Notes: generated from the sequence alone by a model not told the origin. Shown: positions 9,752 through 18,270, numbered from the stretch's first letter. The stretch is DNA of 64,000 bases from Woeseiaceae bacterium (GCA_021773115.1 JAJFKS010000025.1:248001-312000), one strand, 5' to 3'. Translations and numbers: made by a program.

Positions 9752-10324
9752 TTGAAACTTAATCTTGCGAACATGCTGACGCTGTTTCGAATTGCCGCGA
9801 TTCCGGTCGTGGTCATTTGTTTCTATAGCTCGATCCCTTACGCGCGCCCAATTGCGGCCGTCATATTCGGCATTGCCGCGGTAACCGATCTGATCGACGG
9901 CTGGGTTGCGCGGCGATTCAATCAAACATCGCGATTTGGGGAGTTTTTGGATCCGGTCGCGGACAAGCTGATGGTTTCGATCCTGCTGGTCATGCTGGTG
10001 CAAGCTGAATCGAGCTGGTTTGAGGACATCATCGCGATGTTTATCATCGGCCGCGAGATTACCGTCTCAGCGCTGCGCGAATGGATGGCAACGATAGGCG
10101 AGCGCGCCAACGTCAGGGTTTCGATGGCGGGCAAGATCAAAACGACGCTGCAGATGTTCGGTATCGGATTTATGGTCTACAAGAACGCCTTGTTCGGAAT
10201 TCCGATTTATACCGTTGGATTCATCTTGCTGCTGCTGGCGGCTATCATGACGCTCTGGTCGATGATGATTTACCTGCGGGCGGCTTGGCCCTTCATAATC
10301 AACGATCAAGAGGCCTCGAGCTGA
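9752..10324 (+). CDS. pgsA: CDP-diacylglycerol-glycerol-3-phosphate 3-phosphatidyltransferase
   Basis: Membrane enzyme that makes phosphatidylglycerol phosphate, the committed step to phosphatidylglycerol and cardiolipin. The 190-residue protein has the CDP-alcohol phosphotransferase motif D-x2-D-G-x2-A-R-x8-G-x3-D-x3-D (DLIDGWVARRF through FGEFLDPVADK) and several membrane helices. The start is a TTG at 9752 with an AGGGTG upstream; the nearby ATG and GTG are out of frame. The order uvrC-pgsA-tRNA-Gly is the one known from E. coli (uvrC, pgsA, glyW). Confidence 0.95.
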   Translation: MKLNLANMLTLFRIAAIPVVVICFYSSIPYARPIAAVIFGIAAVTDLIDGWVARRFNQTSRFGEFLDPVADKLMVSILLVMLVQAESSWFEDIIAMFIIGREITVSALREWMATIGERANVRVSMAGKIKTTLQMFGIGFMVYKNALFGIPIYTVGFILLLLAAIMTLWSMMIYLRAAWPFIINDQEASS

Positions 10325-10382
10325 CGAAAGGCGCAATTTGACCTTGACTTAAGCCTGTCAGAAGATAGAATCTCGGCCCACC

Positions 10383-10458
10383 GCGGGAATAGCTCAGTTG
10401 GTAGAGCGCAACCTTGCCAAGGTTGAGGTCGCCAGTTCGAACCTGGTTTCCCGCTCCA
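10383..10458 (+). tRNA. tRNA-Gly (anticodon GCC)
   Basis: A 76-nt cloverleaf can be drawn: acceptor stem GCGGGAA / TTCCCGC, D arm GCTC...GAGC, anticodon stem CAACC / GGTTG with loop TTGCCAA holding the anticodon GCC, T arm GCCAG-TTCGAAC-CTGGT, and an encoded CCA end. It is the last backbone gene before the accessory DNA. tRNA-Gly is the known integration site of ICEclc-type elements, so its 3' end is the likely attachment core. Confidence 0.97.
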
Positions 10459-11016
10459 TTTTTCAAAGACTTAAGTAAATATGTCCGCTTTCATGTGAAA
10501 AAAATGTGAAATATGAGAGCGGCTTCTACGTAAGTGTGAAATCATGCAAGCGCATGATCGAAGGGTACCTAGAAACAGGACAGGACCTCGAACGAGAAAT
10601 TTTTCTTCCGGTCTAAGACGCGTCCCACTGGCTCGATCTCCAGCATGTGGTTCAGCGTCGCGTGCTTCGGTAGTTCCGCACCCAGGCCAACCGCCTGAGG
10701 CAGTCGAATTTTATTCGCCTACAGAACAGTTTGCTCTTTGGTCAAAAAATTGATCGAGTGGCCCTCGCCCCTGTTGTCGATAGGCCATTGGAAGTGGTTT
10801 TTTACTGTTCAGATGTACGTCAATATCTGTCGGGCCAAAACGACCGCCCTCAACTCCGTGCCAAAATTCTATTGGCAACAACCGTCGAACGTCAGAGTGC
10901 ACAGATCACACGGCATCGTCTTGTTGAAGGGAAAAGAAAATAGAAGCGGAAGCCCGGTCGGGTTTCCTCTGTCTGATCCAGTGTAGTGCTGTCACCTTCT
11001 GTGTGGGAGGTGTCCT
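10459..11016. other. Gene-poor stretch between tRNA-Gly and the AlpA-like gene
   Basis: No credible gene: open frames here lack ribosome-binding sites and recognisable content. It contains repeated ATGTGAAA-like words (10494-10540), a 7-bp inverted repeat ATCATGC/GCATGAT (10541-10558) that could bind a small regulator, and a short GC hairpin followed by T residues near 10950-10966 that may be a weak terminator. As the left flank of the integrated element it would be expected to carry the arm sites for integrase and excisionase. Confidence 0.4.
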
Positions 11017-11208
11017 ATGTCTGAAAATATTCTATATCCGAAACCCCGCTATCCAATTGGCGAGTGTTTAATTTTGCTTGCTATTTCTCGTAAAGCCTTT
11101 TACGAACGGGTTCGCATCGGCCGATACCGAACGACAAAAGATGGTGGTCGAACTTACATGACCCATCGGCAGTTGCTGGACGCAGCAGAGGGCAATCGCG
11201 TTGTATAG
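11017..11208 (+). CDS. AlpA/excisionase-like small DNA-binding protein
   Basis: A 63-residue basic protein with a single predicted helix-turn-helix (ECLILLAISRKAFYERV, then a basic wing RIGRYRTTKDGGRTY and a recognition-to-C-cap segment MTHRQLLDAAE). This matches the layout of AlpA and MerR-like excisionases, which activate integrase or direct excision in tRNA-borne islands. The ribosome-binding site GGGAGGTG is strong and correctly spaced from the ATG. Its place about 560 bp inside the tRNA end agrees with ICEclc/PFGI-1 elements, where an alpA gene sits at this end. I see no HTH confirmation beyond pattern matching. Confidence 0.6.
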   Translation: MSENILYPKPRYPIGECLILLAISRKAFYERVRIGRYRTTKDGGRTYMTHRQLLDAAEGNRVV

Positions 11209-11938
11209 TATTCTCCGGACACCCAAAAATCTTTTCGACAATTTGGACCGGCCCGATGCACAATTAAGTCGAAGTGTCTGCGGTCTTTATGGTTCTCCGA
11301 CCCGGAGCCATCAGTATCCCGTAAGCTCTTGTAATCATAGATTGTCAATAACTATTTGTTTCAGAGTTACCCTCAAATCTACCCGCAGAAATGAAGCGCT
11401 AAGAAATCATCTGAAAAAAAGCCTCGATTTCGCGATTGCAGTAATATCTTGCCAGAACATTCCAACCTCAGCCTATGTCAGTTCGGGGGAGGCTTACGAT
11501 GCCACTCGTGGCGTCTGGAAATGCATCGTGAACCAGTTTTACTCCATTTCGTAGGTAGTCATGTTCTAGCTCCCAGAGAACTTATCTACGATGCGAACGT
11601 CTGCTTCAGTAGCAGTCGCTCGTTGTAACTCGAAAGCGGCCGCTTGAGCGTCTGCTCTTGAGCTGCGGATTCCAGACGTTCGAATGACTGCTATTGTAAT
11701 TCGATGTAAGGCTGCTTGACCCCAAACAGACGGTCACCGAGAGGCAAGTGCCGGCCAATACTTGCCGCTTAGGATTCCTGGTTTTACACCTAAAACTTGC
11801 CGCCCGTGAGCGGCCGCTAAGCAGGCAACTCCAGCCGCTCAAACGGCCAATTTTCGTGTATCTTGGGGGTCTGGAAATGACCCAAAGCGGACCTTACCGT
11901 TTTAGAACAAATGCACGTTCCAATTTTGGGAGAAAGCT
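11209..11938. other. Gene-poor stretch with a decayed gene tail and repeat units
   Basis: Between about 11395 and 11554 the plus strand reads AYDATRGVWKC...QFYSIS, which looks like the C-terminal tail of a short protein type I have seen ending in ATRGVW..., but the rest is unrecognisable, so this is at most a remnant. From about 11740 the sequence consists of the non-coding repeat families of this region (family-B unit near 11751-11835; the module end GACCCAAAGCGGAC at about 11879-11892), leading into the first cassette gene. Confidence 0.4.
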
Positions 11939-12259
11939 ATGCTGAAGATGATGTTTTTTGTTCATCGTAGGCCGAATTTGGATGCCAAGGCATTTAGCAA
12001 GTACTGGCGCGAAACGCATGCGCCAATTGCTAGAAAACTTCCCGGTCTACGCAGGTATATCCAGCATCACACGGTTTTGGGGCCAGACGATTCTGAGCCT
12101 TTGTACGATGGTATCGCTGAAATGTGGTACGACGACGCTGCTGCCCTTGAACAAGCGATGGCTGCGCCGGAAGGTCAAGCGGCACAGGAAGATGCCAAAA
12201 AGTGCATGGACTTGGAACGAACGACATTTGTAGTGGTTGACCAGAACTTGGTAATTTAA
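11939..12259 (+). CDS. EthD-domain protein
   Basis: A 106-residue protein with the EthD ferredoxin-like fold signature: MMFFVHRRPNLDAKAFSKYW, THAPIARKLPGLRRYIQHH, then an acidic DGIAEMWYDD strand and a C-terminal ERTTFVVVDQ strand. EthD proteins are small dimeric alpha-beta barrel proteins, first known from ether degradation, whose activities are mostly undefined; some are decarboxylases or cyclases in polyketide pathways. The ATG follows GGGAGAAAGCT, a good ribosome-binding site. It stands alone between two spacer repeats, so neighbours give no hint of substrate. Confidence 0.8.
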   Translation: MLKMMFFVHRRPNLDAKAFSKYWRETHAPIARKLPGLRRYIQHHTVLGPDDSEPLYDGIAEMWYDDAAALEQAMAAPEGQAAQEDAKKCMDLERTTFVVVDQNLVI

Positions 12260-12385
12260 CTTCCGCTATTGGCCGAGAGGCGTCGGTCGTCCTGGTTGAG
12301 CTATAATTTCTGCTACTGACCCTAAGCGGACGTTGCTTGCTGCTGCTATCCTTAATGGAGTAACCCACTCTATTGAGGCACGCAC
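12260..12385 (+). repeat. Inter-gene spacer repeat, copy 1
   Basis: Runs from CTTCCGCTATTGGCCGAG after the EthD stop to GACCCTAAGCGGACG. Contains a perfect TATAAT at 12302-12307. Confidence 0.65.
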
Positions 12386-13312
12386 ATGAAGCAACGTACC
12401 TCGCTACTATTTTCCATATCAGTTCTCCTACTTTTGCCCGGCACAATCCAAGCTCAGGACAAGCGGCAGCCTGTCATCGATATGCATTTGCACTCGCAGA
12501 CGAGTATCTGGGCTGACCAACGTTTTTGTTTTCCGCAGCCATGTGAAGGCCTCCCATCGATGGTGAACGATCCTGACGAGTTGCGCCCAGCCGCCCTGGC
12601 AGCTATGGAGAAATACAATGTTGTCCTTGCTGTTGTCAGCGGTGAGCGTGACGAAGTCTTGTCGTGGACAGACGGTGCGGAAGACAAATTCATGACCGGA
12701 ATTGCGATCTGGCGTCCAGACGAGATCAGCTACACAGAGCTGAAGGGACTGCTTGAGTCGGGACGAGTACAAGTCCTCGGCGAGCTTGCGCTACAGTACG
12801 AAGCTATACCGATTGATGATCCCTCTGTCGATCCCATGCTGGCGCTGGCACATGAATTGGATATACCCGTCCATGTTCACGTCGCGGGTCTTGGAGGGTC
12901 GCCCGATTTCCCTATCCATTTGGGGAATCCTCTTAGAATCGCGAAAGTACTAGGTAAGTATCCGGGCCTTCGAATTTACATAGAAAATGCCAGTTGGCCG
13001 TTCCTCGAAGAAGTCACCTCATTAATGTATCAGTACCCATCGGTCTATGTTGACATCTCGACTATATTGCACCTGACACCTCGAACTGTTGCCCTTCGCT
13101 ACCTAAAGAGCCTAATTGATAACGGATTGGGCAAGCGAGTGATGTACGGGTCCGATCAGATGATCTGGCCAGAGGTAATTGGGGAAAACATCGAGATGAT
13201 CGAAGCCGCAGATTTTCTGACTGAAGAGCAAAAACGCGACATTTTGTACAACAACGCAGCGCGCTTTTTGAGGCTGTCTAACGAGCAAATTGCTGTCCAC
13301 CATCGGAACTGA
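12386..13312 (+). CDS. Secreted amidohydrolase-2 family metal-dependent hydrolase
   Basis: A 308-residue protein with a cleavable signal peptide (about 1-23, LLLLPGTIQAQ) and a TIM-barrel amidohydrolase domain. Visible metal-site elements are the N-terminal DMHLHSQTS, a mid-domain HVHVAG, and the C-terminal aspartate in VMYGSDQMIW; EKY and IYIENASW strands lie between. This set (HxH...H...D) is that of the amidohydrolase-2 (Pfam PF04909) group, which includes decarboxylases and lactonases, so the reaction remains open. It is predicted to be periplasmic. A spacer repeat flanks it on each side; no operon partners. Confidence 0.82.
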   Translation: MKQRTSLLFSISVLLLLPGTIQAQDKRQPVIDMHLHSQTSIWADQRFCFPQPCEGLPSMVNDPDELRPAALAAMEKYNVVLAVVSGERDEVLSWTDGAEDKFMTGIAIWRPDEISYTELKGLLESGRVQVLGELALQYEAIPIDDPSVDPMLALAHELDIPVHVHVAGLGGSPDFPIHLGNPLRIAKVLGKYPGLRIYIENASWPFLEEVTSLMYQYPSVYVDISTILHLTPRTVALRYLKSLIDNGLGKRVMYGSDQMIWPEVIGENIEMIEAADFLTEEQKRDILYNNAARFLRLSNEQIAVHHRN

Positions 13313-13457
13313 ATTCGAACCGTGGCGCCGTCCGCTTCTGGCCGAACTGAGAAGTTGAAATATTGGATGATCGCTAGGCTGCTTCACTTCGCATAGCGGC
13401 CTGTCGCAGGTCTTGAGCTATAATTTCTGCTGTTGAAGCGGAAACAGGTGTTTTGAC
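13313..13457 (+). repeat. Inter-gene spacer repeat, copy 2
   Basis: Begins CCGTCCGCTTCTGGCCGAACTGAG and carries a longer variant middle (AGTTGAAATATTGGATGATCGC) shared with the copy at 19584-19713. TATAAT box at 13419-13424, 34 bp before the next ATG. Confidence 0.65.
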
Positions 13458-14207
13458 ATGAATAGACTGGTTGTAATCGGATTAGTCATAGTGTTCAGCG
13501 GGTGCGCAACCATGAAAGACGGCACCGAGCAAACAATCCAGATAGATTCAGAACCCGCGGGGGCGACTATCAAAATAGAGCCTGGTGGTATGACAGCCGT
13601 TACGCCGGCGACAGTCGAGATGGCTCGTGGTCTTGACCACGTTGTCCATTTCAGCCTAGATGGATTCGAGGACCACCGCGTCCGAATAAATCGCGCTAGG
13701 AATGATGCTGCATTCAGAAATTCGTACATACCAATAGTTGGTTTGTTCGGGCTTGCCGCTGATGCTCATAGTGATGCGGAGTTTTTGCTAAGTCCGGAGC
13801 GGCTTGAGGTCGAATTACTACCTGTAGGCACTACACCCGCTAGACCAACGGAAATGGTGCAGCGATCTGCAGGCACCGTTACCTTCTTTAACCGGAATCA
13901 TCGTGGATTCCCCGTTCACTTTCAATTGGACGACGGAGAGACCTGTAAGCTGAAATTGGGTGAGTTTTATTCGATAGACATGTCATTCGGACCTCACAAG
14001 TTGATCGTCTACCATTGGGACGTCGTCAAGTTCAAGAATGAATATGAAATTCAAGTATCGCCAGATACGTCGTATATTGGTGTATTGACCGGCATCGGCT
14101 CCACCCACTATTCCTACTATGATGACATGCCCAAAATGGAACTAGATTTTACGTCTGCGAACTGCGAAGAGCTCAGTGGCCAAGAAGACCTTGGCGGATC
14201 CCGTTGA
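13458..14207 (+). CDS. Lipoprotein with PEGA-like domain
   Basis: A 249-residue predicted lipoprotein: signal peptide 1-15 with lipobox FSGC, cysteine near residue 16. Residues about 25-65 (IQIDSEPAGATIKI, TPATVEM, HFSLDGFEDHRVRI) form a PEGA-type beta repeat, which in surface proteins is thought to bind cell wall or act as a spacer. A hydrophobic stretch (IVGLFGLAADA) follows, then an all-beta C-terminal half that I do not recognise, with a NRNHRGFPVHFQLDDGE segment resembling a DUF2846-type domain. Function unknown. The ATG lies 7 bp after AACAGG. Confidence 0.72.
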   Translation: MNRLVVIGLVIVFSGCATMKDGTEQTIQIDSEPAGATIKIEPGGMTAVTPATVEMARGLDHVVHFSLDGFEDHRVRINRARNDAAFRNSYIPIVGLFGLAADAHSDAEFLLSPERLEVELLPVGTTPARPTEMVQRSAGTVTFFNRNHRGFPVHFQLDDGETCKLKLGEFYSIDMSFGPHKLIVYHWDVVKFKNEYEIQVSPDTSYIGVLTGIGSTHYSYYDDMPKMELDFTSANCEELSGQEDLGGSR

Positions 14208-14342
14208 ATGGCTGCTCCTGGCCGAACTGAGACGGTCACCTGGATTGGGTTAGAATAACAGTTGGCGACCCGAAGCGGCCTGTCGCAAATCGAGCAAATT
14301 TTTGGGTGCCCGCCCTGTTTCTCACTCTGGAGTAAGAAAGAG
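14208..14342 (+). repeat. Inter-gene spacer repeat, copy 3
   Basis: CTGGCCGAACTGAGACGGTCACC, TAGAAT at 14251-14256, then GCGACCCGAAGCGGCCTGTCGC. Confidence 0.65.
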
Positions 14343-14777
14343 ATGAAACTTTCTCTCGCTGCTAGTCTGGTCATCATGCTCTCTTTCGGACCAGCTGTCG
14401 CCGATAGCTTGGAATGGACCGACTGCAAAGGCGTTATAGAGAAAGAGGACGGATCAATAACCTTTCCCAGCCCAATATCCGAAAACGTTGAGTGCTATTC
14501 GGAACAATGGATAAACGACTCTCGGATCGCATCAATACTGGCTCTTCAGGAGTTGGTTCGTGAGTTTGGACTCGATGTGACGATGACGGCAATGCCAATA
14601 ACTTGGCAAGCGGAAACGGATGGTCCAGATCATCCGGCTTGGGAGGTATATTTCTACTCCACCGAGACGAAAAAGGTCTTGATGCTGTATCTCATCAAAG
14701 CAGAAACGGGTCTGATCAAAAAGTTATGTGACAACCGATTCGAGGATCAGCATTGCAGGAAACTTGGAGAGGGATGA
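14343..14777 (+). CDS. Small secreted protein of unknown function
   Basis: A 144-residue protein with a clear signal peptide (residues 1-20, ending PAVADS) and three to four cysteines in the mature part (TDCKG, VECYSE, LCDN, QHCRK) that could form disulfides in the periplasm. I do not recognise the family. The mature region mixes helix (ILALQELVREFGLDV) and strand (WEVYFYSTETKKVLMLYLI) in a compact single domain. The ATG at 14343 was chosen because the signal peptide begins there; an upstream in-frame ATG would bury it behind 27 residues. It stands alone between two spacer repeats. Confidence 0.6.
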   Translation: MKLSLAASLVIMLSFGPAVADSLEWTDCKGVIEKEDGSITFPSPISENVECYSEQWINDSRIASILALQELVREFGLDVTMTAMPITWQAETDGPDHPAWEVYFYSTETKKVLMLYLIKAETGLIKKLCDNRFEDQHCRKLGEG

Positions 14778-14896
14778 CCGGCTGGTTCTGGCCGTAAGGC
14801 GACGATCGCCTGGTTTGAGTTACAATTTCTGCTACTGACCCAATGCAGACGGTCGCGAACTTTGCGTCGCCATCAGAATCAAACCAAACGGATTCC
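14778..14896 (+). repeat. Inter-gene spacer repeat, copy 4
   Basis: TTCTGGCCGTAAGGCGACGATCGCC, TACAAT at 14821-14826, then CTGACCCAATGCAGACGGTCGC. Confidence 0.65.
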
Positions 14897-15445
14897 ATGA
14901 ATCTGCAAATAAAATTGACAGAAGTCTTGCCGCGAACAGCGCTATTGATCGCTGGTCTGGCTATTGGCGGCGGTACCTATTCTGCCGAGCCAACCGACCC
15001 CGGTTCTTCTCGTCTACGTGCGCTTGGCGTCGAGGATGAACCGAGCTTGGCAGTCGAGTGCGGTGGCGACAATGAAGCTATCCGATTGGTTGACTATGCA
15101 CAGAGCCGCGTAAGGGCGTTGGTTCGTGTTAACAAGGACAATGACCGCATCAACTATACGTTCCGCAGCTTTGAACGCGGAAGTGAAACCGAGGAAGTGA
15201 CGCATATTCTGAGCGGGTTGGACTGGCAGTCCCTTGTAGACGGCCTTGACCAAGATTCATTTTGGATAATGCCTGCGACCGTCACGACTTGGCGACCAGA
15301 CGGACTCCGTTGGATGCTGGAGGCTTGTCTCTCTGGGCGCTATCGAATGCACACTCTTGATCCTGATTTCGAGTTCAGGATGAACGATCTAGTTGAGAAA
15401 ATGGTTGCTCTGAAGGATTCGACTGCAAGGCAATCTGCACCTTAG
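14897..15445 (+). CDS. Secreted protein of unknown function
   Basis: A 182-residue protein that begins with a signal-like segment (KLTEVLPRTALLIAGLAIGG, cleavage likely near TYSA). The mature part is acidic with two cysteines (AVECGG and EACLSG) and a WQSLVDGLDQDSFW segment. No family recognised. ATG 14897 was preferred over the upstream in-frame ATG at 14843 because the latter falls inside the spacer repeat and would displace the signal sequence; no strong ribosome-binding site decides it. It is alone between spacer copies. Confidence 0.55.
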   Translation: MNLQIKLTEVLPRTALLIAGLAIGGGTYSAEPTDPGSSRLRALGVEDEPSLAVECGGDNEAIRLVDYAQSRVRALVRVNKDNDRINYTFRSFERGSETEEVTHILSGLDWQSLVDGLDQDSFWIMPATVTTWRPDGLRWMLEACLSGRYRMHTLDPDFEFRMNDLVEKMVALKDSTARQSAP

Positions 15446-15552
15446 ACGTCGGCGGTACGAGCGTCTCCTTGTGGCCGAACTGAGACGGTCGCCTGGATTG
15501 GGTTAGAATGACGGCTGGTGACCCATACCGGCCCCTCGTCCGATAGCCAGAT
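15446..15552 (+). repeat. Inter-gene spacer repeat, copy 5
   Basis: GTGGCCGAACTGAGACGGTC, TAGAAT at 15504-15509, then GTGACCCATACCGGCCCCTCG. Confidence 0.65.
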
Positions 15553-15780
15553 ATGACGGAAAAATCCGTGTCCTTCGAAGTCCAGCCAATGCGTGGGCGC
15601 GCCCACGGAGAATGGTATGGCGCACTAGAGAACATCGTTGATCGGGAAGACGATGCCGAGTACTGGGCTTTATTTGGCGTGACATTACGAGGAAATAAGC
15701 ACTGTCTTGCCGAATTCAGTACGAAGACTGACGCAGAAGCTGCCAGGCGTAGTGCGATTGATAGGCTGCGGCAGGAGTGA
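15553..15780 (+). CDS. Small protein of unknown function
   Basis: A 75-residue acidic cytoplasmic protein. The sequence suggests a three-strand beta sheet (FEVQPMRG, GEWYGALENI, YWALFGVTLR) and a C-terminal helix (DAEAARRSAIDRL), a layout seen in small regulatory or antitoxin-like proteins, but I recognise no family. It is flanked on each side by a spacer repeat and is among the shortest intact genes of the array, which supports the view that each spacer carries exactly one gene. Confidence 0.5.
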   Translation: MTEKSVSFEVQPMRGRAHGEWYGALENIVDREDDAEYWALFGVTLRGNKHCLAEFSTKTDAEAARRSAIDRLRQE

Positions 15781-15899
15781 CTTCCGCTCATGGCCGAACT
15801 GAGACAGTCGCATGGATTGGGCTAGAATGACGGCTGCTGCCTCAAAGCGGCCGATCAAATTTTAGTCCATTTTCTAAAATGCAAAACGGGAGCCATTTG
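15781..15899 (+). repeat. Inter-gene spacer repeat, copy 6
   Basis: TTCCGCTCATGGCCGAACTG, TAGAAT at 15823-15828, then GCTGCCTCAAAGCGGCCG. Confidence 0.65.
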
Positions 15900-16781
15900 A
15901 TGGAGCGCCTTCTTGAAGTCGCATTTCGCCTCTTCGGAGGTGCGATATTGCTCTTTGCCGCATTCTTGCCTGCCTGGATTCTATTTCATCTTGCCAAGAC
16001 TCTTCTACTTGATCCCGGTGATCTCGATTTGACAGCGGCTATTGCCTTCGCTATTTGTGCACCGCTACTGTATTTCTTTCTTCTCTTGGCATTCCGAGCA
16101 TTTACAGGTCGGGGACGCAGACAGGACGGTGGATTACTCCCGCCTTTGGCGTTGAAGTTCGTTGCCCTTTTTTTTGGCGCTATCGGCATCGCGATAGCAA
16201 TATTCGGCTTCTTTCAGGGCGAGCCGCGGCCCGTGATTGGTGGGCTTGGTTATTTAGCGTCAGCGTTCATCTTGCATAGAGTTGTCAGGCAACGAGAATG
16301 GCGTGTAAGTGATCAAGAGCAAGCGGTTGCTGCCGATAAAAATTTCATGAAAAAGCTCGATACAGTCATGATCGCTCGCAATGCAATAGCGGAAATTCTT
16401 GCGAAGTATCCGGACGTGGAGACTGTTGAGGACGCGGATATTCCTGTCGAGTTGAGTGTAACTGTGCCGCTTCAATCCGGCGTGCAACACGAAATTTGGC
16501 TTGCGTTGCAAAACGGCGATGAGTTAACACTTGGGGTGGGACATTTTCAGTGTGAGTGGTTCCCATGTACGAACGCCGAGCGTGTTGACGAGTTCGTTCA
16601 AGCAGTGACCGGTTGGCTATCGGGGAGATTCAGAATATTGGAGCACTATCGAGGGTCGCGCTGCGTGGAAGCGCAGTTACAGGCCCCTGACGGTGGTGAT
16701 TGGCGAACATTGGCGACGTGGTCAATGTTGTGGTTGCCAATTCCTTTTACAAAGACGTATCGTGTTATAACCAACGAATAA
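15900..16781 (+). CDS. Integral membrane protein of unknown function
   Basis: A 293-residue protein with four hydrophobic segments in the first 130 residues (AFRLFGGAILLFAAFLPAW, TAAIAFAICAPLLYFFLLL, FVALFFGAIGIAIAIFGFF, and a fourth near IGGLGYLASAFI) followed by a soluble C-terminal domain of about 150 residues with alternating strands (VELSVTVPLQ, EIWLALQNGDELTLGV, FRILEHYRG). The ATG at 15900 has GGGAG at suitable spacing; the ATG seven codons earlier has none. No family recognised. The C-terminal domain may face the cytoplasm. It stands alone within the array. Confidence 0.62.
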   Translation: MERLLEVAFRLFGGAILLFAAFLPAWILFHLAKTLLLDPGDLDLTAAIAFAICAPLLYFFLLLAFRAFTGRGRRQDGGLLPPLALKFVALFFGAIGIAIAIFGFFQGEPRPVIGGLGYLASAFILHRVVRQREWRVSDQEQAVAADKNFMKKLDTVMIARNAIAEILAKYPDVETVEDADIPVELSVTVPLQSGVQHEIWLALQNGDELTLGVGHFQCEWFPCTNAERVDEFVQAVTGWLSGRFRILEHYRGSRCVEAQLQAPDGGDWRTLATWSMLWLPIPFTKTYRVITNE

Positions 16782-17067
16782 GCCGCCCCTGGAACGACCG
16801 CTACTGGCCGTTCTGAGAAAGTTGACGAATCACTTGCGCGGTGGCTGCTTCGGGCGCGAGCAGCCACTCCACGTTACCGCGGAAACATTCGCTAGAATTT
16901 ACTTTAGGTTTCGCGAATAACTTACACCCGCGGGATAGTGACCGGCCGCAAATATTCGCATTGCCGCCGGTCGATTGAATTGTTGTAACATGACGGCTGA
17001 TGACCCAAAGCGGACATACTAGTGAATCTCCAGTACTCTTCGGGCATGAATAATCTGGAGCCAAATT
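16782..17067 (+). repeat. Inter-gene spacer repeat, copy 7 (expanded)
   Basis: CGACCGCTACTGGCCGTTCTGAG is followed by unrelated filler, including a hairpin GTGGCTGC-TTCGGGCGCGA-GCAGCCAC near 16842-16868, then TAACAT at 16987-16992 and ATGACCCAAAGCGGACATAC. No gene. Confidence 0.6.
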
Positions 17068-17634
17068 GTGTCGCAGTTTGAGTATGTCGCTGTCCTGGTC
17101 TCAATTATCGTCGGTCTTGCTCTCACTCAGATACTGAGGGGAGTCGGTCGAATGGTGACGACTAAAGACGGGCCACGTCCTTATTGGGTTCATCTTGTCT
17201 GGACGTTTTACCTTTTCTTACTCATTGGGATGTTCTGGTGGTGGGAATTTAGTCTAGGTACCGTCGAGTGGAGTCTCGCGATTTATATCGTCGTGATTGT
17301 CTACGCGACGCTGCTCTTTTTTGTCAGCCTAGTGATTCAGCCTTCAGATACGCAGAAGATCACTAGCTTTAAGGACTATTTCTACTCAAATCGTCGATGG
17401 ATTTTCGGTCTACTCATTGCAATTTGGCTTTGGGATTTTGTTGATACTTATTCGAAGGGCGCCGATCATTTTGCTAGCTTGAGTACCGAATACCTCGTCT
17501 ACAACGCTAGTCAAATAGTCGCCTGTGCCATAGGAATCAAGACAGCGAACGAGCGCTACCATGAGATATTTTCGGTGGTATTTGTAATCTACTTTGTCAC
17601 GTGGATGTATCGAACCTTTTTCGTAATGAGCTGA
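17068..17634 (+). CDS. Polytopic membrane protein of unknown function
   Basis: A 188-residue protein with about six hydrophobic segments, starting YVAVLVSIIVGLALTQIL and including WVHLVWTFYLFLLIGMFWWW, LAIYIVVIVYATLLFFVSL, a segment at FGLLIAIWLWDFV and a last at FVIYFVTWMYRTFF. Similar small membrane proteins are common in marine bacteria as singletons, but no function is known to me. The GTG start follows CTGGAG at good spacing. It sits directly downstream of an expanded spacer copy. Confidence 0.62.
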   Translation: MSQFEYVAVLVSIIVGLALTQILRGVGRMVTTKDGPRPYWVHLVWTFYLFLLIGMFWWWEFSLGTVEWSLAIYIVVIVYATLLFFVSLVIQPSDTQKITSFKDYFYSNRRWIFGLLIAIWLWDFVDTYSKGADHFASLSTEYLVYNASQIVACAIGIKTANERYHEIFSVVFVIYFVTWMYRTFFVMS

Positions 17635-17736
17635 TTCCATGTCCGCTTCTGGCCGGATGGAGCCCGTCGCCCTTGCCGAGATTGAACGACTCGTAAGCAC
17701 TCGAAAGCTGCCTGTCGAGTGATAAACTTAGAAGCT
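17635..17736 (+). repeat. Inter-gene spacer repeat, copy 8 (divergent)
   Basis: Keeps the left end CATGTCCGCTTCTGGCCG; the right half is a second type (AAAGCTGCCTGTCGAGTGA, TAAACT at 17723-17728). Confidence 0.5.
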
Positions 17737-18270
17737 ATGGATACTCAAACTCTCGTACTCATTGCAGTCGGTGCGGTAGTAATTTTACTGCTGAAGTCTA
17801 TTTTCTCGTCCCGACAACGTTCCGGCCACCAGCACAACTATGAGCGTCGAGCAGCATTGTTCACACGAGCTGAACGTTCGTTTCTCGGTGTCCTCGATCA
17901 GGCAGCGGCGAGTGACTACCGAGTTTTCGGAAAGGTTCGCGTGGCTGATGTCTTGAAGGTCTCAAAAGCAGCGGACCGATCAGCCTGGCAAATAGCTTTC
18001 AATAAAATAAGCGCAAAGCACTTCGACTACGTCCTCACTGACCCTAAGACACTAGCAGTACGTGTTGTGATCGAGCTGAACGACAAGAGCCACCGCTCCG
18101 AGAATCGGGCCGTGCGTGATCAGCTCATTCGCGGCGCATGTGAGAGTGCTGACCTACGCCTGATCGAGGTCGAAGCGAAGCGAACTTACTCGGTTGCAGA
18201 AGTCAGAGCGTTGCTCGCTGATCCGGTGGTACCTGACGGTGACGGTAGGACGGCCCCAACATTGAACTGA
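17737..18270 (+). CDS. DUF2726 (topoisomerase/nuclease-associated) membrane-anchored protein
   Basis: A 177-residue protein with an N-terminal membrane anchor (LVLIAVGAVVILLLKSIF) and a DUF2726 domain. The domain is marked by the pattern VFGKVRVADVL, FDYVLTDPKTLAVRVVIELNDKSH and RDQLIRGACESADLRLIEV. The D...IEL...K arrangement resembles a vestigial PD-(D/E)XK nuclease fold, but catalysis is unproven. The ATG at 17737 follows GAAGCT weakly; an in-frame GTG at 17719 would lie in the spacer. Single gene between spacers. Confidence 0.75.
   Translation: MDTQTLVLIAVGAVVILLLKSIFSSRQRSGHQHNYERRAALFTRAERSFLGVLDQAAASDYRVFGKVRVADVLKVSKAADRSAWQIAFNKISAKHFDYVLTDPKTLAVRVVIELNDKSHRSENRAVRDQLIRGACESADLRLIEVEAKRTYSVAEVRALLADPVVPDGDGRTAPTLN

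Noticed and set aside
10544-10943. Open frames after tRNA-Gly
   Set aside because: They overlap in several frames, have no ribosome-binding sites and no recognisable protein character.
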